Positions 52,701 through 60,956 of a stretch of DNA of 64,000 nucleotides are shown one piece after another. The notes beneath the pieces are model-generated. The model saw only the letters and a program-made list of their open reading frames with translations, ran no database searches and was not told where the DNA came from. Position numbers and translations under genes: made by a program. Source of the DNA: CAVYUC01 sp963783085 (GTDB lineage: Bacteria; Bacteroidota; Bacteroidia; Bacteroidales; Prolixibacteraceae); assembly GCA_963783085.1 (NCBI GenBank), contig CAWAMJ010000020.1, positions 248,001 through 312,000 on the forward strand, read 5' to 3'. How positions within the stretch are numbered: the first letter of the stretch is position 1; every line of letters starts with the position of its first letter.

Positions 52701-52956
52701 GCCAAATGCTCCGCTGGAAGAAGATCGTGAATTCAGAATTCATTCAGAAGGAATAATGAGCGAAGGGTATGAACTGATTATTTTTAATCGGTGGGGAGAA
52801 AAAATATTTGTATCGCAAAGTCAGGAAAAAGGCTGGGATGGAAAAATGAAGAATGGCAATTTTGCCCCGGCAGGTGTTTATCCCTGGGTGATTCAGTACC
52901 GGGATTTCAGAGATAAAAAAATGAAACAACAAGGAACGGTGACACTCATTTTTTGA
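49729..52956 (+). CDS. Large secreted C-type-lectin/PKD protein with T9SS type B sorting domain
   Basis: A 1075-residue surface protein. A signal peptide (ending FAFSQ) leads to a region of unknown fold, then a C-type-lectin-like domain (about residues 150-305: KLDITWTEARDSASRMLYNG, IGWIGATDEETEGVWKWVTG, SEGEPNNSHADLNNGKGEDY). Several Ig-like/PKD domains follow (FLWNFGD, YSWNFGDDEIATGENVTHVF, FSWDFNDRSAFSDLENPEHRF). The last ~90 residues (FPPTAFSPNAPLEEDREFRI, YELIIFNRWGEKIF, GWDGKMKNG, APAGVYPWVIQYRD) are the gliding motility-associated (CHU_C) type B T9SS signal. It is probably a cell-surface adhesin or glycan binder. A PorP/SprF gene lies convergently 15 bases away. Confidence 0.92.
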   Translation: MLKCELALLFLSLSTFAFSQAHTAEYVLKIYNGPGSREIQFCKDSVRATTNIQIEGEGFNEESEGIRISIANYKAGEDLLVYRGNANLKANWNNSLGYLEIIGIGTAQEYMNALNEVYYKNLRGVPTLDKRDISVTLKDADYLPATGHFYKYISKLDITWTEARDSASRMLYNGLKGYLATITSAVENDFIWTKMDGIGWIGATDEETEGVWKWVTGPAAEQVQFWQGTSGNGYSVNGRFSYWSEGEPNNSHADLNNGKGEDYAHINQNPDKRAKSWNDLRNDGDGMNSTYYRPQGFIVEFGGMEGDPELQLSATTVIDISKIAFSNQREFEICEGESLRLNEITLPNPNPYSYSWSPAQQIDDVNTASPRVKPTSTTVYTATGKLGVCESSADFKVNVNPVPQFNWEPVYTICKGNSITLEPGEASTYLWGTSEISPTVTVSQEGLYRVTLTNEFECSRSDSTVVKWSIKPVLDYSKLETLVCGSKQQKLNLAFESGQAQTILTSLQSNVSIADSNTLSPTVSVDNFGIYPFQMKITDQYGCDFSDSLKIEFHNQPDAAFQLDEAKCKGYNLKLNFQGITEEDALFNWYSNDTLFFSGVNVNSMEIPLGYGTSNRSVGLKINEQGCTDSLKLPVTVTPVLDFWPENPEGCAPLQVQFNYSSTEPIDKFLWNFGDNIFSENDKPVHTFENQGIADKSFDVQLKIISSEGCENVGIRNQAITVHPIPTVGFNFEENTCYSENGKVSYLGSGNERDNYKWDLTDFAPGEIISDPGKTAGPLEFNRLAAPTVDIGLQLVSEFGCTTDTIFKTFRRKPIFDVSLNNAEGCPPVETKFQALTRDSADEVDYSWNFGDDEIATGENVTHVFSEPDSRFDIQTIAHSSLTGCTDSLLLPAAVSVYPVPNAAFSAIPNSVLISNPVIHFENKSEGATSFSWDFNDRSAFSDLENPEHRFQNMGFYDVQLTAVNSLGCTDTTIQQVTVAFDKIFPPTAFSPNAPLEEDREFRIHSEGIMSEGYELIIFNRWGEKIFVSQSQEKGWDGKMKNGNFAPAGVYPWVIQYRDFRDKKMKQQGTVTLIF

Positions 52957-52971
52957 AATGGATCTTTTTTA

Positions 52972-53952
52972 TCATATGGCGGGAATAAGCAATTTGTTGC
53001 GAAGGGGAATTTCATTTTTTTCACCAAGGAAGAAAGTGAGTGAAATTTCGTGAGAGCCATAACTGTAATTTGACAGTTGAGAGAGTGTGAGGTCGAAACT
53101 GTAACCAAACTGAAATTTTTCGCGAGCAAAACCGGCAAGCAAAATAACGGCATCGGGTCGCACGTCGATATTGTTGCGAAACCAGCCGCCAAACAGAAAC
53201 GATTTTTCTATCATATAAATTCCAAGGTTTAGTTGCTTGAAGCTGCCCTGTTGCTGGTAAATAATATTGGGCGAAAGTGTAAACCCGCGTGAAAGTAATC
53301 CATCGTGTAACTTATGTGTTCGCGTACCAGCATGAAATGTAACTTTTACCGGAAGTTTCCCTTTCTGGTCGCCTTCAAGAAGCGATTCGTCGGGTTGTGT
53401 TAAATGGTGCACACTTACTCCCCAAAAAATATCGTTGTGTTGACCCAAAGCGCCCACTGCAAAATCGGGGTATAACTTTTTCTCATCAGAATAATTCAGC
53501 GGAACTGTTCCCGAAATCTGGCCGCTCAACTGGTCTGTCTGCGACGGAAAAATGAGGTTGTCAGCATTAAATTGTTTGAGTGCCAGTCCGCCTTGTACGC
53601 CAAGTGACATAAAACTCCAGTTCGTTAATTTAATAGGATAGGAATAGGCAAAGGAAGCCCCACTGGTATTGATAACGTTGTTCAGTTCGCGATCGTGGAA
53701 CATTTGAAAGCCAAATCCTGAATTCATTTTTTTCGACAACTGATCGTATGAGATGGAGTAGGTAATATACGTGGCGCCTTTTTGTGGCCACTGATTACGA
53801 TAGTTCAAAACCGTGCGCGGAAGTTCGGTGGTTCCTGCCAGGGCCGGATTTAAGTACAGCGGATTGGCGAAAAATTGTGAAAATCCTGCATCCTGCCCAA
53901 AAATAATTTCAGGTAAAAAGAAAACTAAAAGGACAAAAACACACCGGTACAT
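52972..53952 (-). CDS. PorP/SprF family outer-membrane protein, probable partner of the lectin protein
   Basis: A 326-residue beta-barrel protein, signal peptide ending IIFGQ, followed by DAGFSQFFANPLYLNPALAG, the SprF/PorP start motif, and ending with a typical terminal-strand segment (YSYGSHEISLTFFLGE) plus a short tail. SprF-like members are known to be needed for export of their cognate type B-sorted protein; here the gene faces the type B lectin gene tail to tail. It is much diverged from the PorP at 9977. Confidence 0.9.
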   Translation of the reverse strand: MYRCVFVLLVFFLPEIIFGQDAGFSQFFANPLYLNPALAGTTELPRTVLNYRNQWPQKGATYITYSISYDQLSKKMNSGFGFQMFHDRELNNVINTSGASFAYSYPIKLTNWSFMSLGVQGGLALKQFNADNLIFPSQTDQLSGQISGTVPLNYSDEKKLYPDFAVGALGQHNDIFWGVSVHHLTQPDESLLEGDQKGKLPVKVTFHAGTRTHKLHDGLLSRGFTLSPNIIYQQQGSFKQLNLGIYMIEKSFLFGGWFRNNIDVRPDAVILLAGFAREKFQFGYSFDLTLSQLSNYSYGSHEISLTFFLGEKNEIPLRNKLLIPAI

Positions 53953-54219
53953 TTACAACGATTTCGAAAATTAGAAACAGCCAATTTAGCAACTTTAATC
54001 TGAAGTGCTGCGAGGTTAAATTAATTGTTTGGAATGTGTTTGTTTTATTGCGGATAATTACTTCCGGTTACGCCTGTGATAGGGATAAAGATATGATAAG
54101 TAAAAATATCCTAACTTTACCCTACTTGATGTTTATCAAACTTGTTAGCGAATTTTGAAAATGAATTCTGTTTTAAAAGCGAACGCTGAAATGCGGGATA
54201 ATTTCTTCAAAAAAACAAA

Positions 54220-55668
54220 ATGAAATCAGCTCTTTATTCAATCGGTTTACTCCTGTTGTTTGCAGTTTTGGGCCAGTGTCAGGCACAAACGGATAATGAT
54301 CCCTCGGAAATCATCGTTAACATCGACCCGGACTTGCCCCTGAAAACCATCGAAGGCTGGGGAAGTTCGTTGTGCTGGTGGGCAGGTCAGGTGGGCGACT
54401 GGGATGAATCGAAAGTGGACAGCATTGTCGATTTGATTACGTCGCCGGATAAACTGAACATGAACATTTTCCGGTACAACATTGGCGGCGGCGACGATCC
54501 TTCGCATATTGGCGGACACATGGTAACAGGCAAAGGCAAACGCGCCGAAATGGAAGGTTTTAAAGCTTCGGCAGACGCCCCCTACAACTGGAACGCCGAT
54601 AAGGCACAACGCGCTATTATGCTGAAAATAAAAGAGAAACGACCCGATGCTGTTTTCGAAGCCTTCTCCAACTCGCCGCCGTACTGGATGACTTACAGCG
54701 GTTGCTCTGCCGGAAACGTCGACCCCAAAAAAGACAACCTGAAACCAGAATATTACGAAGCTTTTTGCAATTACCTGGTGGATGTTTGCAGACGTTATAA
54801 AGACGCTTACGGAATTGAATTCAAAACGCTGGAGCCGTTTAACGAGTCAACATCGGCTTACTGGAATTACATGGGAAGCCAGGAAGGGTGCCATTTCGAT
54901 GTGGATACACAAATGAAAATTATCCGGCTGCTTTATTCGAAACTAAAAGCTTCGGGTTTAAATACGGTTATTTCAGCTTCCGACGAAACCAATCTTTCCT
55001 CTTTCATAAAAGTTTTAAATGAATATGTGAAAGCAGGTGATATTCTGGATAAAGTGGGCCAGTTAAATACACATACTTACTCAGGAAACAACAACGAACG
55101 CCTTGAAGCGCACCGGCTGGCGATGGCCTCCGGGAAAGACTTTTGGCAGTCGGAAACCGGCCCTGGCGGATGGAAAGAACGCGCTTTCGGATTAAAAAAC
55201 AACCTGCTGCTTGCCCGAAAAATGTTTAATGACTTGAACCTGATGCAACCACAAGCCTGGCTCGACTGGCAATTAATGGAAGAAAGCAACGACACCTGGT
55301 GCGTAATCCGGTGTAACTTCAATTCGCAGCAATATGAAATCGTGAAGAACTTTTACGTTCGCATGCAAATCACCAGATTTGTTAAGCAGGGTTACACACT
55401 TTTGAAAAGCGACTGTGAAAATGCTTTGATCGCAGTTAATCCGCAAAAGACAGAACTGGTTGTTGCATTGAATAATCCTGCTGAAGCTGGCCTGGAATTC
55501 AACATAAACCTCGATCCTTTTTTCAAAACTTCTGAAACTGCAAAAATTTATCGCACTGGTTCTGATGAAAATTGTAAACATTTGGCCGATGTACAAATAC
55601 AACATAAACAAATTAATTATACGGCGCCCGAATTGTCATTGACAACTTTCGTAATTCCACTGAATTAA
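54220..55668 (+). CDS. Secreted glycoside hydrolase family 30 protein (endo-beta-1,6-galactanase-like)
   Basis: A 482-residue secreted glycosidase with signal peptide (ending QCQAQ). The GH30 barrel begins with KTIEGWGSSLCWWAGQVG, and has the catalytic acid/base Glu in KTLEPFNES and the nucleophile Glu in QSETGPGGW. The GWGSSLCWWA start and SNSPPYWMTYSG suit the beta-1,6-galactanase-like GH30 subgroup rather than glucocerebrosidases; the exact linkage is not certain. A beta-sandwich ends the protein. The downstream sulfatase lies 19 bases away, suggesting a sulfated glycan substrate. Confidence 0.85.
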   Translation: MKSALYSIGLLLLFAVLGQCQAQTDNDPSEIIVNIDPDLPLKTIEGWGSSLCWWAGQVGDWDESKVDSIVDLITSPDKLNMNIFRYNIGGGDDPSHIGGHMVTGKGKRAEMEGFKASADAPYNWNADKAQRAIMLKIKEKRPDAVFEAFSNSPPYWMTYSGCSAGNVDPKKDNLKPEYYEAFCNYLVDVCRRYKDAYGIEFKTLEPFNESTSAYWNYMGSQEGCHFDVDTQMKIIRLLYSKLKASGLNTVISASDETNLSSFIKVLNEYVKAGDILDKVGQLNTHTYSGNNNERLEAHRLAMASGKDFWQSETGPGGWKERAFGLKNNLLLARKMFNDLNLMQPQAWLDWQLMEESNDTWCVIRCNFNSQQYEIVKNFYVRMQITRFVKQGYTLLKSDCENALIAVNPQKTELVVALNNPAEAGLEFNINLDPFFKTSETAKIYRTGSDENCKHLADVQIQHKQINYTAPELSLTTFVIPLN

Positions 55669-55687
55669 TAAATAGAATCACACCAAA

Positions 55688-57109
55688 ATGAAAAAATTAG
55701 AATCATTGTTACCCTTGTTTTTCGCGACCCTGATTTTCGTTCAGTGCAATTCAGGAAAAGGAGATGAACCAGCCTCGAAACCAAATATTATCCTCATTAA
55801 CATTGATGATATGGGGTGGCGCGATGTAGGATTTATGGGTTCGGAATATTACGAAACACCAAATATTGATGCCCTGGCAGCCGATGGAATGATTTTTACC
55901 AACGCCTATTCTTCTGCTTCCAATTGTGCACCCAGCCGCGCCTGCATGATGAGCGGCCAGTGGACGCCCCGGCATGGAATTTATACTGTAGCCAGTTCGG
56001 AGCGGGGAAAAAGCAGTGACCGGAAACTCATTCCGGTGGCCAACAACGAATACATGGCCGACACCAATATTTTATTTCCTGAAGTCCTGAAAAAAGCAGG
56101 ATATACAACCTGCCACGCCGGAAAATGGCATTTGTCGGACGACCCAACTTCATTTGGCTTCGATGTAAATATTGGGGGAAGTCACGCCGGAAATCCGGGG
56201 AGTTATTATCCGCCGTACAAAAATGTTCCGTCGCTTGATCCGCCAGCCAATGATTACTACCTGACCAATTTAATCATGGATAAAACCCTGGAGTTTCTAA
56301 AATCTGTCGGCCATAAACCCTTTTTTCTGTACTATTCACCATATGCGGTTCACACGCCGATAAATCCGGTGGATTCGTTGCTGCCAAAGTACGAAAACAA
56401 GCCGCCGTGGAACGGGCAGAACAACGCCAAATACGCAACAATGGTTGATAATGTAGATGCCCAGATTGGCCGGCTGGTCGCGCAGCTAAAAAAATCAGGA
56501 AAATTAGAAAATACGTTCATTTTGTTTACATCCGACAATGGTGGACATTACAAAATCACAAAGCAGTGGCCGCTTCGTTCAGGAAAAGGTTCGTATTATG
56601 AAGGCGGAATCCGCGAACCGTTGTTTGTACGGTGGCCGGGAAAAGTTGAACCTGGCCGCAAAACGGATGTACCTGTTTCCAACCTCGATTTTTATCCTAC
56701 CATTTTAGATGTTGCCGGAATTGAAAAACCGGAAGGTAAATTGCTGGACGGCAACAGTTTTTTGCCAGTCCTGGAAGGAACAGGAGGAATGAAAGAACGA
56801 CCATTTTTCTGGCATTTTCCCATTTACCTCGAAGCTTATGTAAAAAACGACACCACAACGCAGGATCCGCTGTTCCGAACACGCCCCGGCTCTGCTATCC
56901 GGTTGGGCGACTGGAAACTGATACAGTATTTTGAAAATAACGATATTGAACTGTATAATCTGGAAGATGACATCAGCGAGAAAAATAACCTGGCTGAATT
57001 GAATCCTGAAAAAAGGGACGAACTGTTGGGAATGCTGGAGAATTGGAGAAAAGAAACCAGCGCTCCGGTGCCGAAGGAATTAAATCCGGAATATGAAATT
57101 CCGGAGTAG
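55688..57109 (+). CDS. Secreted S1 family sulfatase
   Basis: A 473-residue lipoprotein (FVQCNSG lipobox-like). The sulfatase motif CxPxR with the Cys to be converted to formylglycine is Cys80 in NCAPSRACMMSG. Metal and sulfate-site residues are in ILINIDDMGWRDVGF, CHAGKWHLSD, SDNGGHY and KGSYYEGGIREPLFVRWPG. Cys-type sulfatases need an anSME maturase, which is not encoded here. It forms an operon with the GH30 gene. Confidence 0.92.
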   Translation: MKKLESLLPLFFATLIFVQCNSGKGDEPASKPNIILINIDDMGWRDVGFMGSEYYETPNIDALAADGMIFTNAYSSASNCAPSRACMMSGQWTPRHGIYTVASSERGKSSDRKLIPVANNEYMADTNILFPEVLKKAGYTTCHAGKWHLSDDPTSFGFDVNIGGSHAGNPGSYYPPYKNVPSLDPPANDYYLTNLIMDKTLEFLKSVGHKPFFLYYSPYAVHTPINPVDSLLPKYENKPPWNGQNNAKYATMVDNVDAQIGRLVAQLKKSGKLENTFILFTSDNGGHYKITKQWPLRSGKGSYYEGGIREPLFVRWPGKVEPGRKTDVPVSNLDFYPTILDVAGIEKPEGKLLDGNSFLPVLEGTGGMKERPFFWHFPIYLEAYVKNDTTTQDPLFRTRPGSAIRLGDWKLIQYFENNDIELYNLEDDISEKNNLAELNPEKRDELLGMLENWRKETSAPVPKELNPEYEIPE

Positions 57110-57179
57110 CCAATAAATATTATCTTCACAATACGAAACAAAAATATCCGAATTATTTTGGTTGGAAAGGCGAGGAAGA

Positions 57180-57416
57180 ATGAAAAAGAAATCTATTACA
57201 ACACAGGAATTTGACGAGTTATTCGAGCAGGACAAAGATATTACCGGATTTTTGGATTTAAAATCGGCTAAAAGAACCGGATTGGAAACCCGCCGTGTAA
57301 GCGTAGATTTTCCGGAGTGGATGATAAAAATGCTGGATCAGCAGGCACTTAAACTTGGCGTTACCCGACAATCCATTATTAAATTCTGGATTTCGGAAAA
57401 ATTAAAATCGATGTAA
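57180..57416 (+). CDS. Orphan BrnA/CopG-type antitoxin
   Basis: A 78-residue protein like the BrnA/ribbon-helix-helix antitoxins: N-terminal KKSITTQEFDELFEQDKDIT, then the RHH DNA-binding segment TRRVSVDFPEWMIKMLDQQA and TRQSIIKFWISEKL. The ATG at 57180 follows GAGGAAG, one of the few purine-rich Shine-Dalgarno-like sites in the window; a TTG at 57162 is not used. BrnA is normally preceded by the toxin gene brnT, but only the sulfatase gene lies upstream (70 bases), so it is an orphan. Confidence 0.7.
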   Translation: MKKKSITTQEFDELFEQDKDITGFLDLKSAKRTGLETRRVSVDFPEWMIKMLDQQALKLGVTRQSIIKFWISEKLKSM

Positions 57417-57545
57417 CTTTGGCTTATTAATAAATTCCAGCGCCGCTTCCTCACTTTTTTCAATGGCTTTTTCAACCGCTGTTTTGGCCAGTTCCAGCAA
57501 TTGTTTGCGTTTACAAGCTGTTTTTAAGAAGGATGCGGAAAACAC
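57402..57545 (-). CDS. Possible small minus-strand protein, 47 codons (low support)
   Basis: A minus-strand frame with a GTG start ends 15 bases inside the antitoxin gene. The encoded peptide is rich in Lys, Glu and Ala (KTACKRKQLLELAKTAVEKA) and would form helices. It has no family I recognise and no ATG; the frame stays open upstream to a TAG near 57584. It may be a remnant of a longer gene. Confidence 0.2.
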   Translation of the reverse strand: MFSASFLKTACKRKQLLELAKTAVEKAIEKSEEAALEFINKPKLHRF

Positions 57546-57572
57546 CGGTTGTGCAGGTTTAAAACGGAAAGA

Positions 57573-58511
57573 ATGAAAAATCTATATCTTCAAATAATTA
57601 CCCGGTTTGTTTTAGGTTTGTGCATCCTGTTTATCAGTTTTGAAGTCCGCTCGCAAGAATCGGAAAGCTATTACATCGACCTGAAATCACCGGAAGAATT
57701 GCATCGGTTTTTGAGCTATTCCGGTGTGGGAAAGGCTTTTCTCAGCGCACACCGCGGCGGTCCGGAAGATGATAAACCTGAAAATTGTATCCGGACATTT
57801 GGAAATACACTGCAACATACATTCGCTATTATGGAAGTCGATCCGCGGTACACCAAAGACAGTGTGATCATTCTTTTCCATGATCCGGTTCTGGATAGGA
57901 CGACCACAGGAAGTGGGCTGGTAAATGATTACACCTATCGCCAAATTCAACAATTTAAATTAAAAGATTTACACGGCAACCCAACCCGCGACACTATTCC
58001 TACACTTGCGGCAGCGCTAAACTGGGCAAACGGAAAAACGATTTTACTGCTCGATAAAAAAGATGTTCCCATTGAAAAGCGGTTGGAAATTGTGGAACAA
58101 TGTAAAGCCGTTGATCATACAATCATCATGGCGTATAATAACGAAGAGGCGAAAAAATGTTATTCGCTCAACCCGGATGTGATGATGCAAATATTTATGA
58201 ACAGCGTTGAAAAAGTGAAAGAATTCGACCAGACCCACGTACCATGGGAAAATGTGGTGGTTTTTACGGGACACAATCCACCGGACAATCCGGTTTTGAT
58301 TCAAATGTTACACGAACGCGGTGTGCTTTGCATTGCGGGAACATCCAGAAATCTGGATCGGCTGTATTCTTCCGGAAAAGTAACAGAAATTGAACAACTA
58401 AAAGATGAATACGAACGCCTGATCGATTTTGGAATCGATATAATCGAAACAGATATCCCGGTAGAATTAAGCAAAATAATTCCGTCAGCGATAATAAACA
58501 AAAACCATTAG
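57573..58511 (+). CDS. Secreted glycerophosphodiester phosphodiesterase family protein
   Basis: A 312-residue protein with signal peptide (ending EVRSQ). GDPD TIM-barrel motifs are AHRGGPEDDKPENC (catalytic His and substrate Arg), EVDPRYTKDSVIILFHDPVLDRTT (metal and catalytic His), LLDKKD, and IDIIETDIPVEL near the end. It hydrolyses glycerophosphodiesters to glycerol-3-phosphate and alcohol. ATG 57573 is used since the signal peptide starts there; a TTG at 57549 is possible but weaker. Confidence 0.88.
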   Translation: MKNLYLQIITRFVLGLCILFISFEVRSQESESYYIDLKSPEELHRFLSYSGVGKAFLSAHRGGPEDDKPENCIRTFGNTLQHTFAIMEVDPRYTKDSVIILFHDPVLDRTTTGSGLVNDYTYRQIQQFKLKDLHGNPTRDTIPTLAAALNWANGKTILLLDKKDVPIEKRLEIVEQCKAVDHTIIMAYNNEEAKKCYSLNPDVMMQIFMNSVEKVKEFDQTHVPWENVVVFTGHNPPDNPVLIQMLHERGVLCIAGTSRNLDRLYSSGKVTEIEQLKDEYERLIDFGIDIIETDIPVELSKIIPSAIINKNH

Positions 58512-58565
58512 GCAGATTAATTCTAACGCACGATTCTTCAATCCTGCCAAAGTTTTTTACTGTGA

Positions 58566-58594
58566 TTGCAATAACAACAATTTAAATATCTTTG
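58566..58594 (+). promoter_or_regulatory. Promoter of the first DUF5916 gene
   Basis: TTG (58566-58568), 18 bases, TATCTTTG (58587-58594): full Bacteroidota -33/-7 promoter. The same arrangement precedes the second copy. Confidence 0.75.
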
Positions 58595-58630
58595 GGCACT
58601 TGTACCTAAATCATATTAATACACGCTGAA

Positions 58631-60802
58631 ATGAAATACCTGGTGTTGTTGTTGATTCTTGCAACAAGTATGAGCTCGTTTGCCGATGGATTCAAAAAAA
58701 CAAAAAAAGATACCACTGGAAACACCTTCAATAAAAATTTTGTACTGCATATTAAAAAAGCGCACTATCCCATCAAAATAGATGGTGTAATTGACGAACC
58801 CGACTGGTTAACAGCCGAAAAAGCAACTGACTTTCACGCGGTTTTGCCCATCGACACCGGGTTGGCCCTGCAGCAGTCGGAGGTGGTAATGACTTATGAT
58901 AACAAGGCATTTTACCTGGCTTTTACCTTTTTCGACACCATTCCCGGTAAACGAATTATGGAATCTTTCCGGCGCGATTTTACCTTTTACAACAACGATA
59001 ACTTCCTCTCTTTTTTCGATACTTTTCTCGACCAGACAACAGGTTTTACCTTCGGGCTTTCCGCATCGGGCGCCAAATGGGACGGCGTGATGCACAACGG
59101 GGCCGGGAGTAACCTCAACTGGGACTGTAAATGGACATCGAAAGTAAAACATTACGGCAACAGATGGGTTGGCGAGATGCGTGTTCCGTTCAAATCGATA
59201 CGGTATATTTCAGGAGAAAAAACCTGGAATGCCAATTTTAGCCGCCTCGATTTAAAAACCAACGAAAAATCGGCCTGGGCGCCGGTACCACGCCAGTTTC
59301 CAACCTCATCGCTGGCCTATGCAGGCGTATTAAAATTTGAAGACCCGCTTCCAAAATCGAAAATGATGTTCTCGCTGATTCCTTACATTTTTGGCAGCTA
59401 CTCCAACAATTACGAATTAAATACCGGCGACGTGTGGAAAAAGGATTTTGGATTCGATGCGAAAATTGGTTTCTCATCCTCCATGAACCTCGACCTGACT
59501 TACAATCCTGATTTTGCCCAGGTAGAAGTGGACCAGCAGGTAACGAACATCGATCGCTTTGAACTGTACTTCCCGGAAAAACGACAATTTTTTCTGGAAA
59601 ACAGCGACTTGTTTGCTGATTTCGGATCGGGCAACGCCACTCCGTTTTTCTCCCGGAGAATTGGCCTGGATGCCCCGGTTTTGGGCGGTGCACGCCTGAG
59701 CGGTAAAATCGGTAAAGACTGGCGTATTGGTTTTATGAATATGACTACGCAGAAAACCAGCAACTTCCTGGCCCGAAACTATACGGTAGCTTCGGTGCAG
59801 AAAAAAGTTTTTGCACGTTCCAACATCGGGATAATTGTGGTGAACAAAGAGTATTTGGATCAACCGGCAGACACAAATATGTTTAATCGTGTGATAGGTG
59901 CCGATTATAACCTGGCAAGCAACGATAATATCTGGACCGGTAAATTTTACTACCATCGTTCCTTTCAGCCGGGAAATCCGGGGGAGCAGTATTCAGAGGG
60001 AGCCTCGTTAAGTTACAGTACCAAACATATTCTCGCTCAGTTTGGCCAGCGTTCGGTTGGTAAAAATTTCAAGGCCGAAACCGGTTATGTTACCCGTACC
60101 GGCTACCACCATTTCAGCCCGGAAATTGCTTACCTTTTTGTCCCTAACAAATGGGTAGTGAGTCACGGCCCCAAACTGGAAACCAATTTGTATTTCGATC
60201 CTGATTTTAATAAAATCGATCAGGAGAACAGAGCTACCTATCAGTTTGAATTCAGGGATCGTTCAACGATTAAAGCAGGGTACAACGACGTTTTTATTCA
60301 ACTTCAGAAAGATTTTGACCCGACACACCGAAGTGACAATAGTTTGGCTGAAGGAACGGAATATAATTTTGGAAATGCTTTCATAAATTATACATCTACA
60401 CAAAAAAACATGTTTAAATGGTCGGCAGAAGCATCGAAAGGAACGTTTTACAACGGCAGAATTCAATACATTCAGGGAACCATGGGCTATCGCTATCAGC
60501 CCTACATAAATCTTTCGTTACATTTTAATTACACTGATTTAAATTTGCCCCAACCTTTTGAAGATACAAAACTGTGGCTCGTGGGCCCTAAACTGGATGT
60601 AACCTTCACCGATAAAATTTTCTGGTCGACCTTCGTTCAATACAACGAGCAGATTGAAAATATGAACATCAACATGCGTCTGCAATGGCGTTACCAGCCC
60701 GTTTCCGATTTATTTATTGTTTACACAGATAATTACATCCCGGGCACCTGGAATTCCCGCAACCGCGCACTTGTATTAAAACTCACCTACTGGTTAAATT
60801 AA
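58631..60802 (+). CDS. CBM9-like/DUF5916 outer-membrane protein, first copy
   Basis: A 723-residue protein with signal peptide (ending SSFADG). The N-terminal part (about 35-230) is a carbohydrate-binding family 9-like beta-sandwich (KIDGVIDEPDWLTAEKATDF, MTYDNKAFYLAFTFFDT), followed by the DUF5916 beta-barrel (LNLDLTYNPDFAQVEVDQQV-type region, FELYFPEKRQFFLEN, FFSRRIGLDAPVLGGARLSG). The C-terminal strands resemble outer-membrane porins. Function is unknown; the family is common in Bacteroidota. A near-twin follows at 60957. Confidence 0.85.
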   Translation: MKYLVLLLILATSMSSFADGFKKTKKDTTGNTFNKNFVLHIKKAHYPIKIDGVIDEPDWLTAEKATDFHAVLPIDTGLALQQSEVVMTYDNKAFYLAFTFFDTIPGKRIMESFRRDFTFYNNDNFLSFFDTFLDQTTGFTFGLSASGAKWDGVMHNGAGSNLNWDCKWTSKVKHYGNRWVGEMRVPFKSIRYISGEKTWNANFSRLDLKTNEKSAWAPVPRQFPTSSLAYAGVLKFEDPLPKSKMMFSLIPYIFGSYSNNYELNTGDVWKKDFGFDAKIGFSSSMNLDLTYNPDFAQVEVDQQVTNIDRFELYFPEKRQFFLENSDLFADFGSGNATPFFSRRIGLDAPVLGGARLSGKIGKDWRIGFMNMTTQKTSNFLARNYTVASVQKKVFARSNIGIIVVNKEYLDQPADTNMFNRVIGADYNLASNDNIWTGKFYYHRSFQPGNPGEQYSEGASLSYSTKHILAQFGQRSVGKNFKAETGYVTRTGYHHFSPEIAYLFVPNKWVVSHGPKLETNLYFDPDFNKIDQENRATYQFEFRDRSTIKAGYNDVFIQLQKDFDPTHRSDNSLAEGTEYNFGNAFINYTSTQKNMFKWSAEASKGTFYNGRIQYIQGTMGYRYQPYINLSLHFNYTDLNLPQPFEDTKLWLVGPKLDVTFTDKIFWSTFVQYNEQIENMNINMRLQWRYQPVSDLFIVYTDNYIPGTWNSRNRALVLKLTYWLN

Positions 60803-60888
60803 ACGAAACAGTTAAGACGCTGGTACACAGAAGACTAGTTCTGGTTTCTTTTTTATAATAAACAATAAAAAAGGGGAAAAACTATACT

Positions 60889-60917
60889 TTGTGCTAAGGT
60901 TAAAATGAATATCTTTG
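60889..60917 (+). promoter_or_regulatory. Promoter of the second DUF5916 gene
   Basis: TTG (60889-60891), 18 bases, TATCTTTG (60910-60917): identical element and spacing to the promoter of the first copy. Confidence 0.75.
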
Positions 60918-60956
60918 CGGCTCTGTTTCCTAAATCAATTAAAGTTAATGTTTAAA

